Origin: Deferribacteraceae bacterium UBA6799
GTDB taxonomy: Bacteria; Chrysiogenota; Deferribacteres; Deferribacterales; Geovibrionaceae
NCBI GenBank assembly: GCA_002452335.1
Contig: DKFJ01000004.1
Location: 183,574-247,573 of the forward strand
Length of the DNA stretch: 64,000 bases
Direction: 5' to 3'
Position 1 is the stretch's first letter; every line of letters begins with the position of its first letter. Positions 41,900 to 51,122 of the stretch are shown in pieces. The notes under the pieces were generated by a model, which saw only the letters and a list, made by a program, of their open reading frames with translations, made no database searches and was not told the DNA's origin. The position numbers were made by a program, and so were the translations under genes.

Positions 41900-42673
41900 T
41901 CACAGATATCTTATGAGGTTCGCCACCTCTTCGAAATATCTGTGGAGAAGTTTTTCAAATACTATATAGAAGTAATTCATGCTGGCTGCCAGAACAGAAA
42001 GCCCCACAGCGATCTGTATGGGAAACCCGACTATCATCAGGTTTATCTGCGGAACCATCCTGCCTATTATACCCATTACCACCTGAAGCACAAGCAGCGT
42101 GACAAACACAGGCGCCGTGATCTTGATGGCCGTGACGAATATCATGGAGAACATCTTCACCATATATTGCAGTCCTTCCGGATGTATAGGGAATATTCCC
42201 ACGGGTATGGTCTTGAAAGACACTATGATCGCCTGTATCACCATCAGATGCCCGCCCAGAGAGATGAAGATCAGTATCATGGCTATGTTCAGAAATGATG
42301 AGATGATCGACACGGAAGTGTTTGACTGCGGATCGAAAACGTTAACGACACTGAATCCCATCTGTGTTCCCACTATCTGTCCGGCGAACTGCACCCCGGC
42401 GAAAAGAAAGTGCGACATCAGCCCCATGCTGGCGCCCAGCAGAACCTCTTTTCCCACTATCATCACAAAAGTGAAGAGATTGGGGTTAACTATTGGGATC
42501 TTCGGCACAGAGTGTATGCATATCATGCCTATGATGACAGCCAGAAGCATCCGAATGTGCGGCTTAACCGTGCTGCTGCCGAAGACGGGAGCGGTGTTCA
42601 GTATGGCGGCTATGCGGACGACCACTGCGAAAAAAGTTATAAAAAGCTGGGTGTCGTATAAAAAGTCAAACAT
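41900..42673 (-). CDS. fliR: Flagellar export gate protein FliR
   Basis: The 257-residue integral membrane protein of the FliR/SpaR family has about six helices and the family segment AGQIVGTQMGFSVVNVFDP. ATG 42673 gives the usual FliR N-terminus (MFDFLYDTQLFI). A TTG at 42721 with GGAAG upstream would add 16 polar residues and cannot be excluded. It is the first flagellar gene of the cluster; fliP and fliQ, usually adjacent, are not in the window. It is divergent from mqnC. Confidence 0.92.
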   Translation of the reverse strand: MFDFLYDTQLFITFFAVVVRIAAILNTAPVFGSSTVKPHIRMLLAVIIGMICIHSVPKIPIVNPNLFTFVMIVGKEVLLGASMGLMSHFLFAGVQFAGQIVGTQMGFSVVNVFDPQSNTSVSIISSFLNIAMILIFISLGGHLMVIQAIIVSFKTIPVGIFPIHPEGLQYMVKMFSMIFVTAIKITAPVFVTLLVLQVVMGIIGRMVPQINLMIVGFPIQIAVGLSVLAASMNYFYIVFEKLLHRYFEEVANLIRYL

Positions 42674-42747
42674 GACACATTTTATTGCTGTATGAGAATT
42701 TATACAATGTTTTTTAGTCAAAAAACGCTTCCAATTAATGAGATGTT

Positions 42748-43812
42748 ATGCAAAAATTAAATAATTATGATCTGAAAGGTAGAAAAGTGACACGCATCAG
42801 CACTTCTGAGGCTGTAAGACTCTATAAAGAAGCGGATCTTTACGAGCTGGCGTTTGCCGCCGACGGTCTGCGGAAAGAGCTTCATCCCGAAAACACGGTA
42901 ACTTACGTTATAGACAGAAATATAAACTATACAAATATCTGCACATGCAAATGCTCCTTCTGCGCTTTTTACAGAGACGCTGAAGACGAGGGCGCATATG
43001 TGATAGACCACGATACCCTCAGACAGAAAATAGAGGAGACAAAATCTCTGGGCGGCACTCAGATACTGCTTCAGGGAGGACTACATCCGGAACTGCGACT
43101 GGATTTCTATGAGGATATGCTCCGTTTTATAAAATCTCTGGGCGTGTGGGTGCACGGGTTCTCCGCTCCGGAGATATCCCACATGGCTAAGCTGGAGCAG
43201 ATGTCCGTGGAAGATGTGATAAAGAGGCTCACCAGAGCCGGGCTGGATTCCATTCCGGGCGCCGGAGCCGAGCTGCTGGTGGATGCGGAGAGAAAAAAGA
43301 TAAGCCCTAACAAGATAACGTCTGACAAGTGGCTCTCTGTTATGGAGGTCGCTCACGGGCTGGGGCTTAAGACCACCGCCACTATGATGTTTAAAAAAAA
43401 TGACAAAGCCGAGCATATTGTCGAACATTTTGATAAAATAAGACAGCTTCAGGATAAAACCGGCGGGTTCACCGCTTTTATCCCCTGGCCTTTTCAGCCG
43501 GACAACACAGAGCTGGGGGGCGAGAACATATCCGCTGTGGAGTATCTGAGGCTGCTGGCTCTGTCCAGAATATTTCTGGATAACGTGCCCAACATTCAGG
43601 TGTCCTGGGTGACTCAGGGACCCAAGGTGGGGCAGACGGCGCTTAGATTCGGCGGGAACGATTTCGGCAGCCTGATGATAGAAGAGAATGTTGTGGCGGC
43701 CTGCGGGGTCGGTTTCCGCATGAGCACAGACGAGATCAACAACAATATCCGCAGGGCGGGTTTTATCCCTGCCCAGAGAGATATGCAGTACAATATTCTG
43801 AGGTACTTTTGA
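42748..43812 (+). CDS. mqnC: Cyclic dehypoxanthine futalosine synthase MqnC (radical SAM)
   Basis: The 354-residue radical SAM enzyme cyclises dehypoxanthine futalosine in the futalosine route to menaquinone. The 4Fe-4S binding CX3CX2C motif is in NICTCKCSFCAFYR. The segment FIPWPFQPDNTEL and the ending RRAGFIPAQRDMQY distinguish MqnC from the related CofH/MqnE. The other mqn genes are elsewhere. It heads a plus-strand run and overlaps the following kinase gene by four bases. Confidence 0.93.
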   Translation: MQKLNNYDLKGRKVTRISTSEAVRLYKEADLYELAFAADGLRKELHPENTVTYVIDRNINYTNICTCKCSFCAFYRDAEDEGAYVIDHDTLRQKIEETKSLGGTQILLQGGLHPELRLDFYEDMLRFIKSLGVWVHGFSAPEISHMAKLEQMSVEDVIKRLTRAGLDSIPGAGAELLVDAERKKISPNKITSDKWLSVMEVAHGLGLKTTATMMFKKNDKAEHIVEHFDKIRQLQDKTGGFTAFIPWPFQPDNTELGGENISAVEYLRLLALSRIFLDNVPNIQVSWVTQGPKVGQTALRFGGNDFGSLMIEENVVAACGVGFRMSTDEINNNIRRAGFIPAQRDMQYNILRYF

Positions 43813-44975
43813 AAAAAGACCTGCTGGAGGTCCTTGTCGAGATCTCCGAAAAGATGAACAGCATGTTTGAGCTTCATAATCTTCTTCCGGCGATCATCAA
43901 TATCGCCAAGGAGTATCTGGGGGTCAAAAGGATATCGCTCATGCTCATTGAGGATGAGATGCTGAAGATGTATGCCCACGCCGGCTTCGAGGTGGAGCAT
44001 GCGTCTGTCAGGATACCTCTGGGTGACGGTATCGCGGGCAAGGTGGCAAAGACCGGAGTTGAGGTCACCATGAACAAGACGGATATTTCCAGAGACGCTC
44101 TGGGATATCAGACATCCTCTTTCATGTCCGTTCCGCTGAAAAAAGCCGACAAGATACTGGGCGTTCTGAACCTGACGGATAAAGAGGACGATTTTTTTAC
44201 CGAGGACGATGTTAAGATCGCCAGATACATAGCGTCTCAGTGCGCTCTGGGTGTTGACAGGTTCAACATGTACAGCGACATGAGAAAGAGCGAGAACCTG
44301 CGTGTGATCGGTATGCTGAACTCATCCATCGCCCACGATATCAAAAATCTTCTGAATATCGTCTCCTCCTATCTGGAACTGATGAAGATGGAGGATGTCA
44401 ATCCGGAGATGCAGGACTATATCGACGCTATCTTCTCCGAGGTAAAACGTATACACGGACTCACTCTGGATATTCTGGATTTTTCCAGACAGAGTGTTTC
44501 TATACATATAGAATCTTTTAAAATATCCGATCTGTTCAATGAGATAAAAAAACATGCCGGGATCATGACCCGTGATACTGACATTCATGTTGAGGTCACC
44601 GTTTTGGACGATCTCGAAATGAAAGTGGACAGAGCAAAGATTTTCAGGGTAATATTTAACTTGGTGTCAAATGCCATAGACGCCATTCAGGAAAAAGGAA
44701 CCGTTATTCTGACAGCGGAAAAGGATGGGGAGTCCTGTGTTATAAGGGTCAGAGACACAGGAAAGGGTATCTGCAGGGAAAATATAGGAAAGTTATTTCA
44801 GCCGTTCTTTACCTCCGGAAAATCAAAAGGTACAGGACTGGGGCTTGCCATAGTAAAAATGATTGTTGAGGCTCACTGCGGAAATATTGAAGTAGATTCC
44901 GAGGAAGGGGTATTCACGGAATTTACTGTAAGGATACCATACAATTATGAATCTATTAAAGAATTACACAAGTAG
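43809..44975 (+). CDS. GAF-domain sensor histidine kinase
   Basis: The 388-residue soluble kinase has an N-terminal GAF domain (about 15-150), a dimerisation/phospho-acceptor segment with His176 (SSIAHDIKNLLN) and a HATPase domain (NLVSNAIDAI, GKGICRENIG, GTGLGLAIVK). It has no transmembrane helix, so the signal is cytoplasmic. The start is TTG 43809, with GAGG five bases upstream and a TTGA overlap with mqnC. The partner regulator is not adjacent. Its gene overlaps the DUF342 gene by 29 bases. Confidence 0.88.
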   Translation: MKKDLLEVLVEISEKMNSMFELHNLLPAIINIAKEYLGVKRISLMLIEDEMLKMYAHAGFEVEHASVRIPLGDGIAGKVAKTGVEVTMNKTDISRDALGYQTSSFMSVPLKKADKILGVLNLTDKEDDFFTEDDVKIARYIASQCALGVDRFNMYSDMRKSENLRVIGMLNSSIAHDIKNLLNIVSSYLELMKMEDVNPEMQDYIDAIFSEVKRIHGLTLDILDFSRQSVSIHIESFKISDLFNEIKKHAGIMTRDTDIHVEVTVLDDLEMKVDRAKIFRVIFNLVSNAIDAIQEKGTVILTAEKDGESCVIRVRDTGKGICRENIGKLFQPFFTSGKSKGTGLGLAIVKMIVEAHCGNIEVDSEEGVFTEFTVRIPYNYESIKELHK

Positions 44976-46491
44976 AGAAGAGCGGGAATTTACTAAATTA
45001 TTATCGGAACGCTATGGGCTGCAAAGCTCTGAATATGTTACGTCCAGAGACGAGCACGGACGTGTCGTGGCAAAGGTTCTGACAGATAAAGAGATTAAGC
45101 CGGATATATCGCTGACCGTTACTGACAGCGGTCTGAAAGCATACCTTAATGTATACCCCGGAATCAATACCTCCGTGGAGATGAGCTCAGACGAGATAGC
45201 GGCTCTTCTTCAGAGCGAGAAAATTACAGTAAACATTAACAGAGACGCCATAGCCAACGCCGTCAGCCTGTCAAAAGAGGGCGCGGTGGCGGAAAAACTT
45301 CTGGTCGCTGAGGGCGTTGAGCCTATCGCCGGAAAGAACTCACAGGTGATACTCAACTTCGAGCCTGTCAGAAACAGCCCGAAAGTTTTGCAGAACGGGC
45401 GTGTGGACTACAAAAATCTTGATAACATCAGAGTGGTGAACGAAGGCGATCTGCTGGTCACCAGAAAACCGGCAACAGCCGGCGTGCGCGGGCTTTCCGT
45501 GCGCAATGAGGAGATACCGGCCGCAGCAGGCGTGGACACAGAGATATATATAGGTGAGGGTGTCCGGGTAGAAAGGGACGATACCGAATACTATGCTCTG
45601 ACAGACGGATGCGTCACCTTCAACAGAAATACGCTGGAGGTCAACCCCGTCTATAGTGTCAGGGGAAACGTGGACTACAGCACTGGCAACATCGTTTTCA
45701 ACGGCAACGTATATGTGCGTAACGATGTCCTGTCCAATTTCAGCATCAAGGCGGAGAAGGATATATTCATAGAAGGAGTATGTCAGGACGCTTTTCTGGA
45801 GGCGGGCGGAAACATCATCATCAAGCTCGGTGTGAAGGGCGACAATAAAGGAATGATAAGAGCCAAAGGCGACGTTTTCGTGGGCTATCTGGAAAACGCC
45901 AACATAGAGGCCAGAGGAAATATAGAGATAACCAAATTCGCCTATAACTCACGCATCCGCGCGGGCGGACGTGTTGAGGTTTTAAAAGAGCCGGGCGTAA
46001 TAGCCGGCGGCGAGGTGACCGCTTTCGAAGAGGTGCGTGTGCTTCAGGCGGGAACAGTGGGCAATTCACGCTTTCTGGTGAATGTGGGTACGAAATTCTA
46101 CTTCGAAAGAGAGATGAACGAGCTCAAGGCAGCGAAAGATAAATTTCTGGAAAATAAAGCTAAAATAGACGAGTTTCTCGGCGGGGTGAACCTGAAGAAG
46201 AAAGAGGTTCTGGAAAACCCGAAAGTGAGACAGCTCATCGTGCTCAGAAAACAGCTCGATACAAAAATAGAAGCTGTAGACAATCAGATGAAAAAACTGA
46301 TAAAAGAAGCACATCACCCGAAACCGAAATTCAAAGTTTTAGGTGAACTATACGGAGGACTGGACGTTCAAATCTACAGAGAAAAAATAAGTGTTAGGGA
46401 AAATCAGAAGAACATGGTATTTCTGTTCGACGATAAGTACCAGCAGATCCAAATGTTCTCTCTGGAAGATAAAGACTGGCAAGATGAATGA
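44947..46491 (+). CDS. DUF342/FapA family protein
   Basis: The 514-residue protein has the DUF342 (FapA) layout: an N-terminal domain (about 1-180), a right-handed beta-helix of polymer-forming type (about 215-400, with repeated GNIVFNGNVYVRNDV and KAEKDIFIEG turns) and a C-terminal coiled coil (about 390-450). The family occurs in many motile and sporulating bacteria. Its cellular role is poorly defined, with links to flagellar and surface regulation. It overlaps the kinase gene upstream and uvrA downstream. Confidence 0.85.
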   Translation: MNLLKNYTSREEREFTKLLSERYGLQSSEYVTSRDEHGRVVAKVLTDKEIKPDISLTVTDSGLKAYLNVYPGINTSVEMSSDEIAALLQSEKITVNINRDAIANAVSLSKEGAVAEKLLVAEGVEPIAGKNSQVILNFEPVRNSPKVLQNGRVDYKNLDNIRVVNEGDLLVTRKPATAGVRGLSVRNEEIPAAAGVDTEIYIGEGVRVERDDTEYYALTDGCVTFNRNTLEVNPVYSVRGNVDYSTGNIVFNGNVYVRNDVLSNFSIKAEKDIFIEGVCQDAFLEAGGNIIIKLGVKGDNKGMIRAKGDVFVGYLENANIEARGNIEITKFAYNSRIRAGGRVEVLKEPGVIAGGEVTAFEEVRVLQAGTVGNSRFLVNVGTKFYFEREMNELKAAKDKFLENKAKIDEFLGGVNLKKKEVLENPKVRQLIVLRKQLDTKIEAVDNQMKKLIKEAHHPKPKFKVLGELYGGLDVQIYREKISVRENQKNMVFLFDDKYQQIQMFSLEDKDWQDE

Positions 46492-49288
46492 CAATATAAT
46501 CATAAAAGGCGCTAGACAGCACAATCTCAAAAATATTGATCTGAATATTCCTAAAAACAGACTGGTGGTTATAACCGGCGTTTCCGGATCCGGAAAGTCC
46601 ACGCTGGCGTTTGATACCCTCTATGCGGAGGGACAGAGACGCTATGTGGAATCCCTCTCTGCCTATGCGAGACAGTTTCTGGAGCTTATGGAAAAACCGG
46701 ACGTGGATTCTATAGATTTTCTGTCCCCCGCCATCAGCATTGAACAGAAATCGATAAGCAGAAACCCCAGATCAACAGTGGGCACAATCACTGAAATATA
46801 CGACTACATGCGTCTGCTCTTTGCCAGAGCGGGCAGTGTGCACTGTCCATCCTGCGGAAAACCGGTGACCAGCTACAGCGTTCAGCAGATAGTGGACAGG
46901 ATTCTGGAGCTGGGCGAAGACGCCAAAGTAGAGCTCCTGGCTCCCGTTATCAGAGGAAAGAAGGGAGAGTATAAAAAACTCTTCGAAAAACTGCTGAAAG
47001 ACGGATTTGTAAGGGCATATGTGGACGGAGATCAGAAGAGGCTGGAAGAACCCATAGAGCTGGATAAGAACGTCAAGCACAGCATCTCTGTGGTGATAGA
47101 CAGAGTAAAGATCAAGGACGGGGTACAGCGCAGGCTGACCGACTCTCTGGAAACAGCGCTGAAACTGGGCGAAGGTCTGGTGGAGGTTGCCACAGACGAC
47201 GGCATAAGCATGTATTCACAGAACTTCACCTGTCCGGACTGCGATATCAGCATAGAAGAGGTGGAGCCCAGAAGTTTTTCATTCAACAACCCCTTCGGAG
47301 CCTGTCCTGAGTGTGACGGACTGGGAGAGAAGCAGGTTTTCGACATAGACGCCATAGTTCCCGATCCCAGACTGAGTGTCAGGGAAGGGGCGCTGAAGCC
47401 CTGGGAGCAGTTCGACAATTTTCACTTTTTCAACACCCTCGTGGCGCTCTCCGAGCAGTTCGGCATAGATATGAACAAGCCGTTCGGCTCGCTCGATCAG
47501 AAGAATCAGGAGATTCTGCTGAATGGGATGGAGGAGCCGCTTAAGCTCCATACATTCAAAGGCGACAAGAAGATACCCTATGAGATGAAATTCACAGGTG
47601 TGTGCGGATATCTGAAAGAGAAGCTGTACACCGGAACCATGTCGGACAGGGAGTTTGCCAAACGTTTCATGTCGTCGCAGGACTGTCCCCTGTGTAAAGG
47701 GACCAGACTGAAGAAAAGCAGTCTTTCCGTTCTGATAGGCGGCAGGAATATCAGCCAGATATCCGCAATGAACGTGAAAGAGTCGCTGGATTTTTTCAGC
47801 GGGCTGGTTTTCAGCGGGTTTATCAAGGATGTCGCCGAAAAGATAATAACAGAGATAAAGAGACGGCTGTCGTTTCTGAACGATGTCGGTCTTAACTATA
47901 TAACACTGGATAGAAAATCCGCCACCCTCTCCGGAGGCGAGGCACAGAGGATCAGGCTTGCCACCCAGATAGGATCCGGTCTCACAGGCGTGCTGTATGT
48001 TCTGGACGAGCCCAGCATCGGTCTGCACCAGCGTGATAACGACATGCTGATAGAGACGCTGAAAAATCTTCGGGACATAGGCAACACCGTCATAGTTGTT
48101 GAGCACGATGAGGATACCATAAACGCCAGCGACTATGTGGTGGATATGGGTCCTGGCGCCGGACGAAAAGGCGGCGAGGTGGTCTTCACGGGACATCCGG
48201 AGCTGCTGCGCCACAGCGAGACATCGCTGACAGGGATGTATCTCTCCGGCAGACGTATGATAGAAGTGCCGAAAGAGCGCAAAAAGCCGGACGGCAGATA
48301 TATAGAGCTGAAAAACGCCAGCGAGCATAATCTGAAGAATGTTTCAGTCAAAATACCTCTGGGGCTGATGATATGCGTCACAGGTGTTTCCGGCTCAGGA
48401 AAATCAACGCTGATAATGGACACTCTTCAGGCGGGGCTTAAGAAATCTCTTCTGGGCACCAACTCCCGCACGGGGGCATATGACAGTCTCACAGGGACAG
48501 AATATCTGGACAAGGTGATCGATATCGATCAGTCCCCCATCGGCAGAACCCCCAGATCGAACCCATCTACATACACTGGGCTGTTCTCTGATATCAGAGA
48601 GCTGTTCGCCATGACGCCGGACGCGAAGATGCGTGGATACAAGATAGGGCGGTTCAGCTTCAACGTGAAGTCGGGCAGATGCGAAACATGTCAGGGCGAG
48701 GGATACATCAAGATAGAGATGCATTTTCTGCCGGATATGTATGTGAAATGCGACGCCTGCCACGGCAAAAGATATAACAGAGATACGCTGGATATAAAAT
48801 ATAAAGGAAAAAACATAGCCGATGTTCTGGACATGACAGTCAATCAGGCGTTTGAGTTTTTTGAAAATATTCCGAAATTAAGTAATAAGCTTTCTGTTTT
48901 AAAAGATGTCGGTTTAGGGTATATAAAACTTGGACAGCCGGCCACAACGCTCTCCGGAGGAGAGGCGCAGAGGGTGAAACTGTCCAAAGAACTGATGAAA
49001 AAGCCCACCGGGAAAACAGTTTATATCTTTGATGAGCCCACAACCGGGCTTCATTTCGAGGATATCAACAAGCTGACCGGTATCTTTTTAAAACTGAGAG
49101 ACAGCGGGAACACAGTGATAATCATAGAGCATAATCTTGATGTGATCAAGTGCTCCGACCATATAATAGATATGGGTCCCGAAGGGGGCATCGGAGGCGG
49201 GCAGATAATCTTCGAGGGAACACCCGAGAAGTGCGCCGGACACAAGACGTCCTACACGGGCAAATATCTTAAAGGTAAACTTTTATAA
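46484..49288 (+). CDS. uvrA: Excinuclease ABC subunit A
   Basis: The 934-residue ABC-type ATPase recognises DNA damage in nucleotide excision repair. Both Walker A motifs (GVSGSGKSTLAFDTL, GVSGSGKSTLIMDTL), both signature motifs (LSGGEAQRIRLA, LSGGEAQRVKLS) and the C-terminal zinc-finger module (CETCQGEGYIKIE then CDACHGKRYN) are intact. ATG 46484 is chosen because it gives the standard N-terminus (IIIKGARQHNLKNID), overlapping the DUF342 stop by eight bases. A longer frame upstream is not UvrA-like. Confidence 0.97.
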   Translation: MNDNIIIKGARQHNLKNIDLNIPKNRLVVITGVSGSGKSTLAFDTLYAEGQRRYVESLSAYARQFLELMEKPDVDSIDFLSPAISIEQKSISRNPRSTVGTITEIYDYMRLLFARAGSVHCPSCGKPVTSYSVQQIVDRILELGEDAKVELLAPVIRGKKGEYKKLFEKLLKDGFVRAYVDGDQKRLEEPIELDKNVKHSISVVIDRVKIKDGVQRRLTDSLETALKLGEGLVEVATDDGISMYSQNFTCPDCDISIEEVEPRSFSFNNPFGACPECDGLGEKQVFDIDAIVPDPRLSVREGALKPWEQFDNFHFFNTLVALSEQFGIDMNKPFGSLDQKNQEILLNGMEEPLKLHTFKGDKKIPYEMKFTGVCGYLKEKLYTGTMSDREFAKRFMSSQDCPLCKGTRLKKSSLSVLIGGRNISQISAMNVKESLDFFSGLVFSGFIKDVAEKIITEIKRRLSFLNDVGLNYITLDRKSATLSGGEAQRIRLATQIGSGLTGVLYVLDEPSIGLHQRDNDMLIETLKNLRDIGNTVIVVEHDEDTINASDYVVDMGPGAGRKGGEVVFTGHPELLRHSETSLTGMYLSGRRMIEVPKERKKPDGRYIELKNASEHNLKNVSVKIPLGLMICVTGVSGSGKSTLIMDTLQAGLKKSLLGTNSRTGAYDSLTGTEYLDKVIDIDQSPIGRTPRSNPSTYTGLFSDIRELFAMTPDAKMRGYKIGRFSFNVKSGRCETCQGEGYIKIEMHFLPDMYVKCDACHGKRYNRDTLDIKYKGKNIADVLDMTVNQAFEFFENIPKLSNKLSVLKDVGLGYIKLGQPATTLSGGEAQRVKLSKELMKKPTGKTVYIFDEPTTGLHFEDINKLTGIFLKLRDSGNTVIIIEHNLDVIKCSDHIIDMGPEGGIGGGQIIFEGTPEKCAGHKTSYTGKYLKGKLL

Positions 49289-51106
49289 ATGAAAAAACTT
49301 TTAATTTTATTCTTTTTAATACTTTCGGTCTTCACTCTCTTTGCGGATGATATTCAGGAATTCAACTCCGCGAAGAAAGATTTTGACTATATCGAACATT
49401 CCGACAGGGTCACCAGAAAATCCTATCTGCTGGTGGCGGATAAATTCTATAAAGTTTACGCTTCAGCGCCCAGAGGCAGCATGGCAGACGAAGCTCTGCA
49501 TTACTGCGCCCAGACGTATTACCGCAGCTATTCCAGGTTCGGCAGCAGGGAAGATCTGCTGAAAGCTCTCAGAAACATGAAGGTGCTCGCTATCAACTAC
49601 GATTCGAAGCTGTCAACCATGGCATTCATGCAGTCGGCGAAAATATATGAACAGCAGAAAGACTATCCCTCCGCTCAGTATATGCTGAGGAAACTGATCG
49701 CAAAATTCCCTAAATCGGATGAGGCGAAAGAGGCGAAGGACAGGCTGGACAGTATCGACGGCAGGTTCAGCAACATGTATGCTGACTCCGGCAAAACACA
49801 GGTAAAACCAAAACCGATCATCAGGGACACAGGGTCTAAACCCGTGATGGACAGCAAAACGGCTGCGGCTGTGAAGCCCGCCGTGAAGGAAGAGGATGAC
49901 ACAGCGGATAACTCCGCCACATCAAAACAGGTGGCTTACGGAGATATAAACACACCGGAAAAGATTCCGGACGGCAAGGCTGCTCTGAAGCGTGTCAGAT
50001 ATTTTTCCACAGCGGATTACACCCGTGTTGTTCTCGATATGTCCGGAAGAGCCTCGTTCGACAAACACTGGCTGAAGGCCGACCCGTCCATAGGCAAACC
50101 GCCCAGGCTCTTCATCGACCTGAACGAAGTGGTGGTGTCTCCGGAGATACCGCAGGATATAGAGATCAAGGACGGGCTGCTCCGTTCTCTGCGCTGGGCA
50201 TATAACAGACCCGGCGTGGCCCGCATAGTGCTGGACAGCGACAATGTGCAGGACTTCACCGTATTTGCCATGACAGACCCGGAGAGGGTGGTTATAGACG
50301 TCAGCAGCGCTTCAGTGCCTGCTTCGCCTAAATCTGATCCTGTCAAAACCAATGACGTGGCCAAATCGCCCGACAATACCAAGATTCAGGTTGCCGCCGG
50401 AGGATCATCAACTCTGGCAAGCGTTTTCGGGCTTAAGATCAGAAGTATCGTGATAGACCCCGGACACGGTGGAAAAGATCCGGGCGCCACATATTACGGT
50501 ATTCAGGAGAAGGATGTGGTTCTGGATATAGGGCTGGAGCTCGCCAGAATTATAAAAGAGAACAATCCGGATATAAACGTATATATGACCCGCAACAAAG
50601 ACGTTTTCATTCCTCTGGAAGAGCGCACTGCTTTCGCCAACAGAAAAAAAGCAGACCTCTTCGTATCTGTCCATGTTAACGCCGCTCCCAACAAGAACGC
50701 CAGAGGTGTGGAGACATTTGTTCTGAACGTTACCAACGACAAGAAAGCCCTTCAGGTTGCCGCTTTTGAAAACCAGACAACCCAGAAGAGCATGTCTGAT
50801 CTTCAGGGTATTCTGAAAGATATAATGCTTAACTCCAAACTGGAGGAATCAATAGAGCTGGCTTCATATGTTCAGAAGAGCTCCCACAGGACGCTCTATA
50901 GAGACAACAGATACAATCTGGGCGTGAAGCAGGCTCCCTTCTATGTTCTGGTGGGCGCTAAGATGCCGTCTATCCTTGTGGAGACAGGATTCGTCTCTAA
51001 CAAAGAGGAGGCGGACAACCTCGCCACGGACAAATACCGCAAAGATATCGCAAAGGGTATCTATGACGGTATCTTCTCTTACATAAACATAAGAAACGGA
51101 AAATAA
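49289..51106 (+). CDS. N-acetylmuramoyl-L-alanine amidase (AmiC-like) with AMIN domain
   Basis: The 605-residue exported enzyme has a signal peptide (1-19), a TPR-like region (about 25-155), a linker, an AMIN targeting domain (about 220-340) and an Amidase_3 catalytic domain (about 385-600). Zinc-binding and catalytic residues are visible in VIDPGHGGKDPG, IQEKDVVLDI, FVSVHVNAAP and LVETGFVSN. It splits peptidoglycan side chains from glycan during cell separation. Its ATG directly abuts the uvrA stop codon. Confidence 0.93.
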   Translation: MKKLLILFFLILSVFTLFADDIQEFNSAKKDFDYIEHSDRVTRKSYLLVADKFYKVYASAPRGSMADEALHYCAQTYYRSYSRFGSREDLLKALRNMKVLAINYDSKLSTMAFMQSAKIYEQQKDYPSAQYMLRKLIAKFPKSDEAKEAKDRLDSIDGRFSNMYADSGKTQVKPKPIIRDTGSKPVMDSKTAAAVKPAVKEEDDTADNSATSKQVAYGDINTPEKIPDGKAALKRVRYFSTADYTRVVLDMSGRASFDKHWLKADPSIGKPPRLFIDLNEVVVSPEIPQDIEIKDGLLRSLRWAYNRPGVARIVLDSDNVQDFTVFAMTDPERVVIDVSSASVPASPKSDPVKTNDVAKSPDNTKIQVAAGGSSTLASVFGLKIRSIVIDPGHGGKDPGATYYGIQEKDVVLDIGLELARIIKENNPDINVYMTRNKDVFIPLEERTAFANRKKADLFVSVHVNAAPNKNARGVETFVLNVTNDKKALQVAAFENQTTQKSMSDLQGILKDIMLNSKLEESIELASYVQKSSHRTLYRDNRYNLGVKQAPFYVLVGAKMPSILVETGFVSNKEEADNLATDKYRKDIAKGIYDGIFSYINIRNGK

Positions 51107-51122
51107 TATATCAGGAGCATTT

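Noticed and set aside
47279..48328. A 349-codon minus-strand open frame within uvrA
   Set aside because: uvrA is intact and highly conserved on the plus strand; the antisense translation shows no known motif and no start signal.
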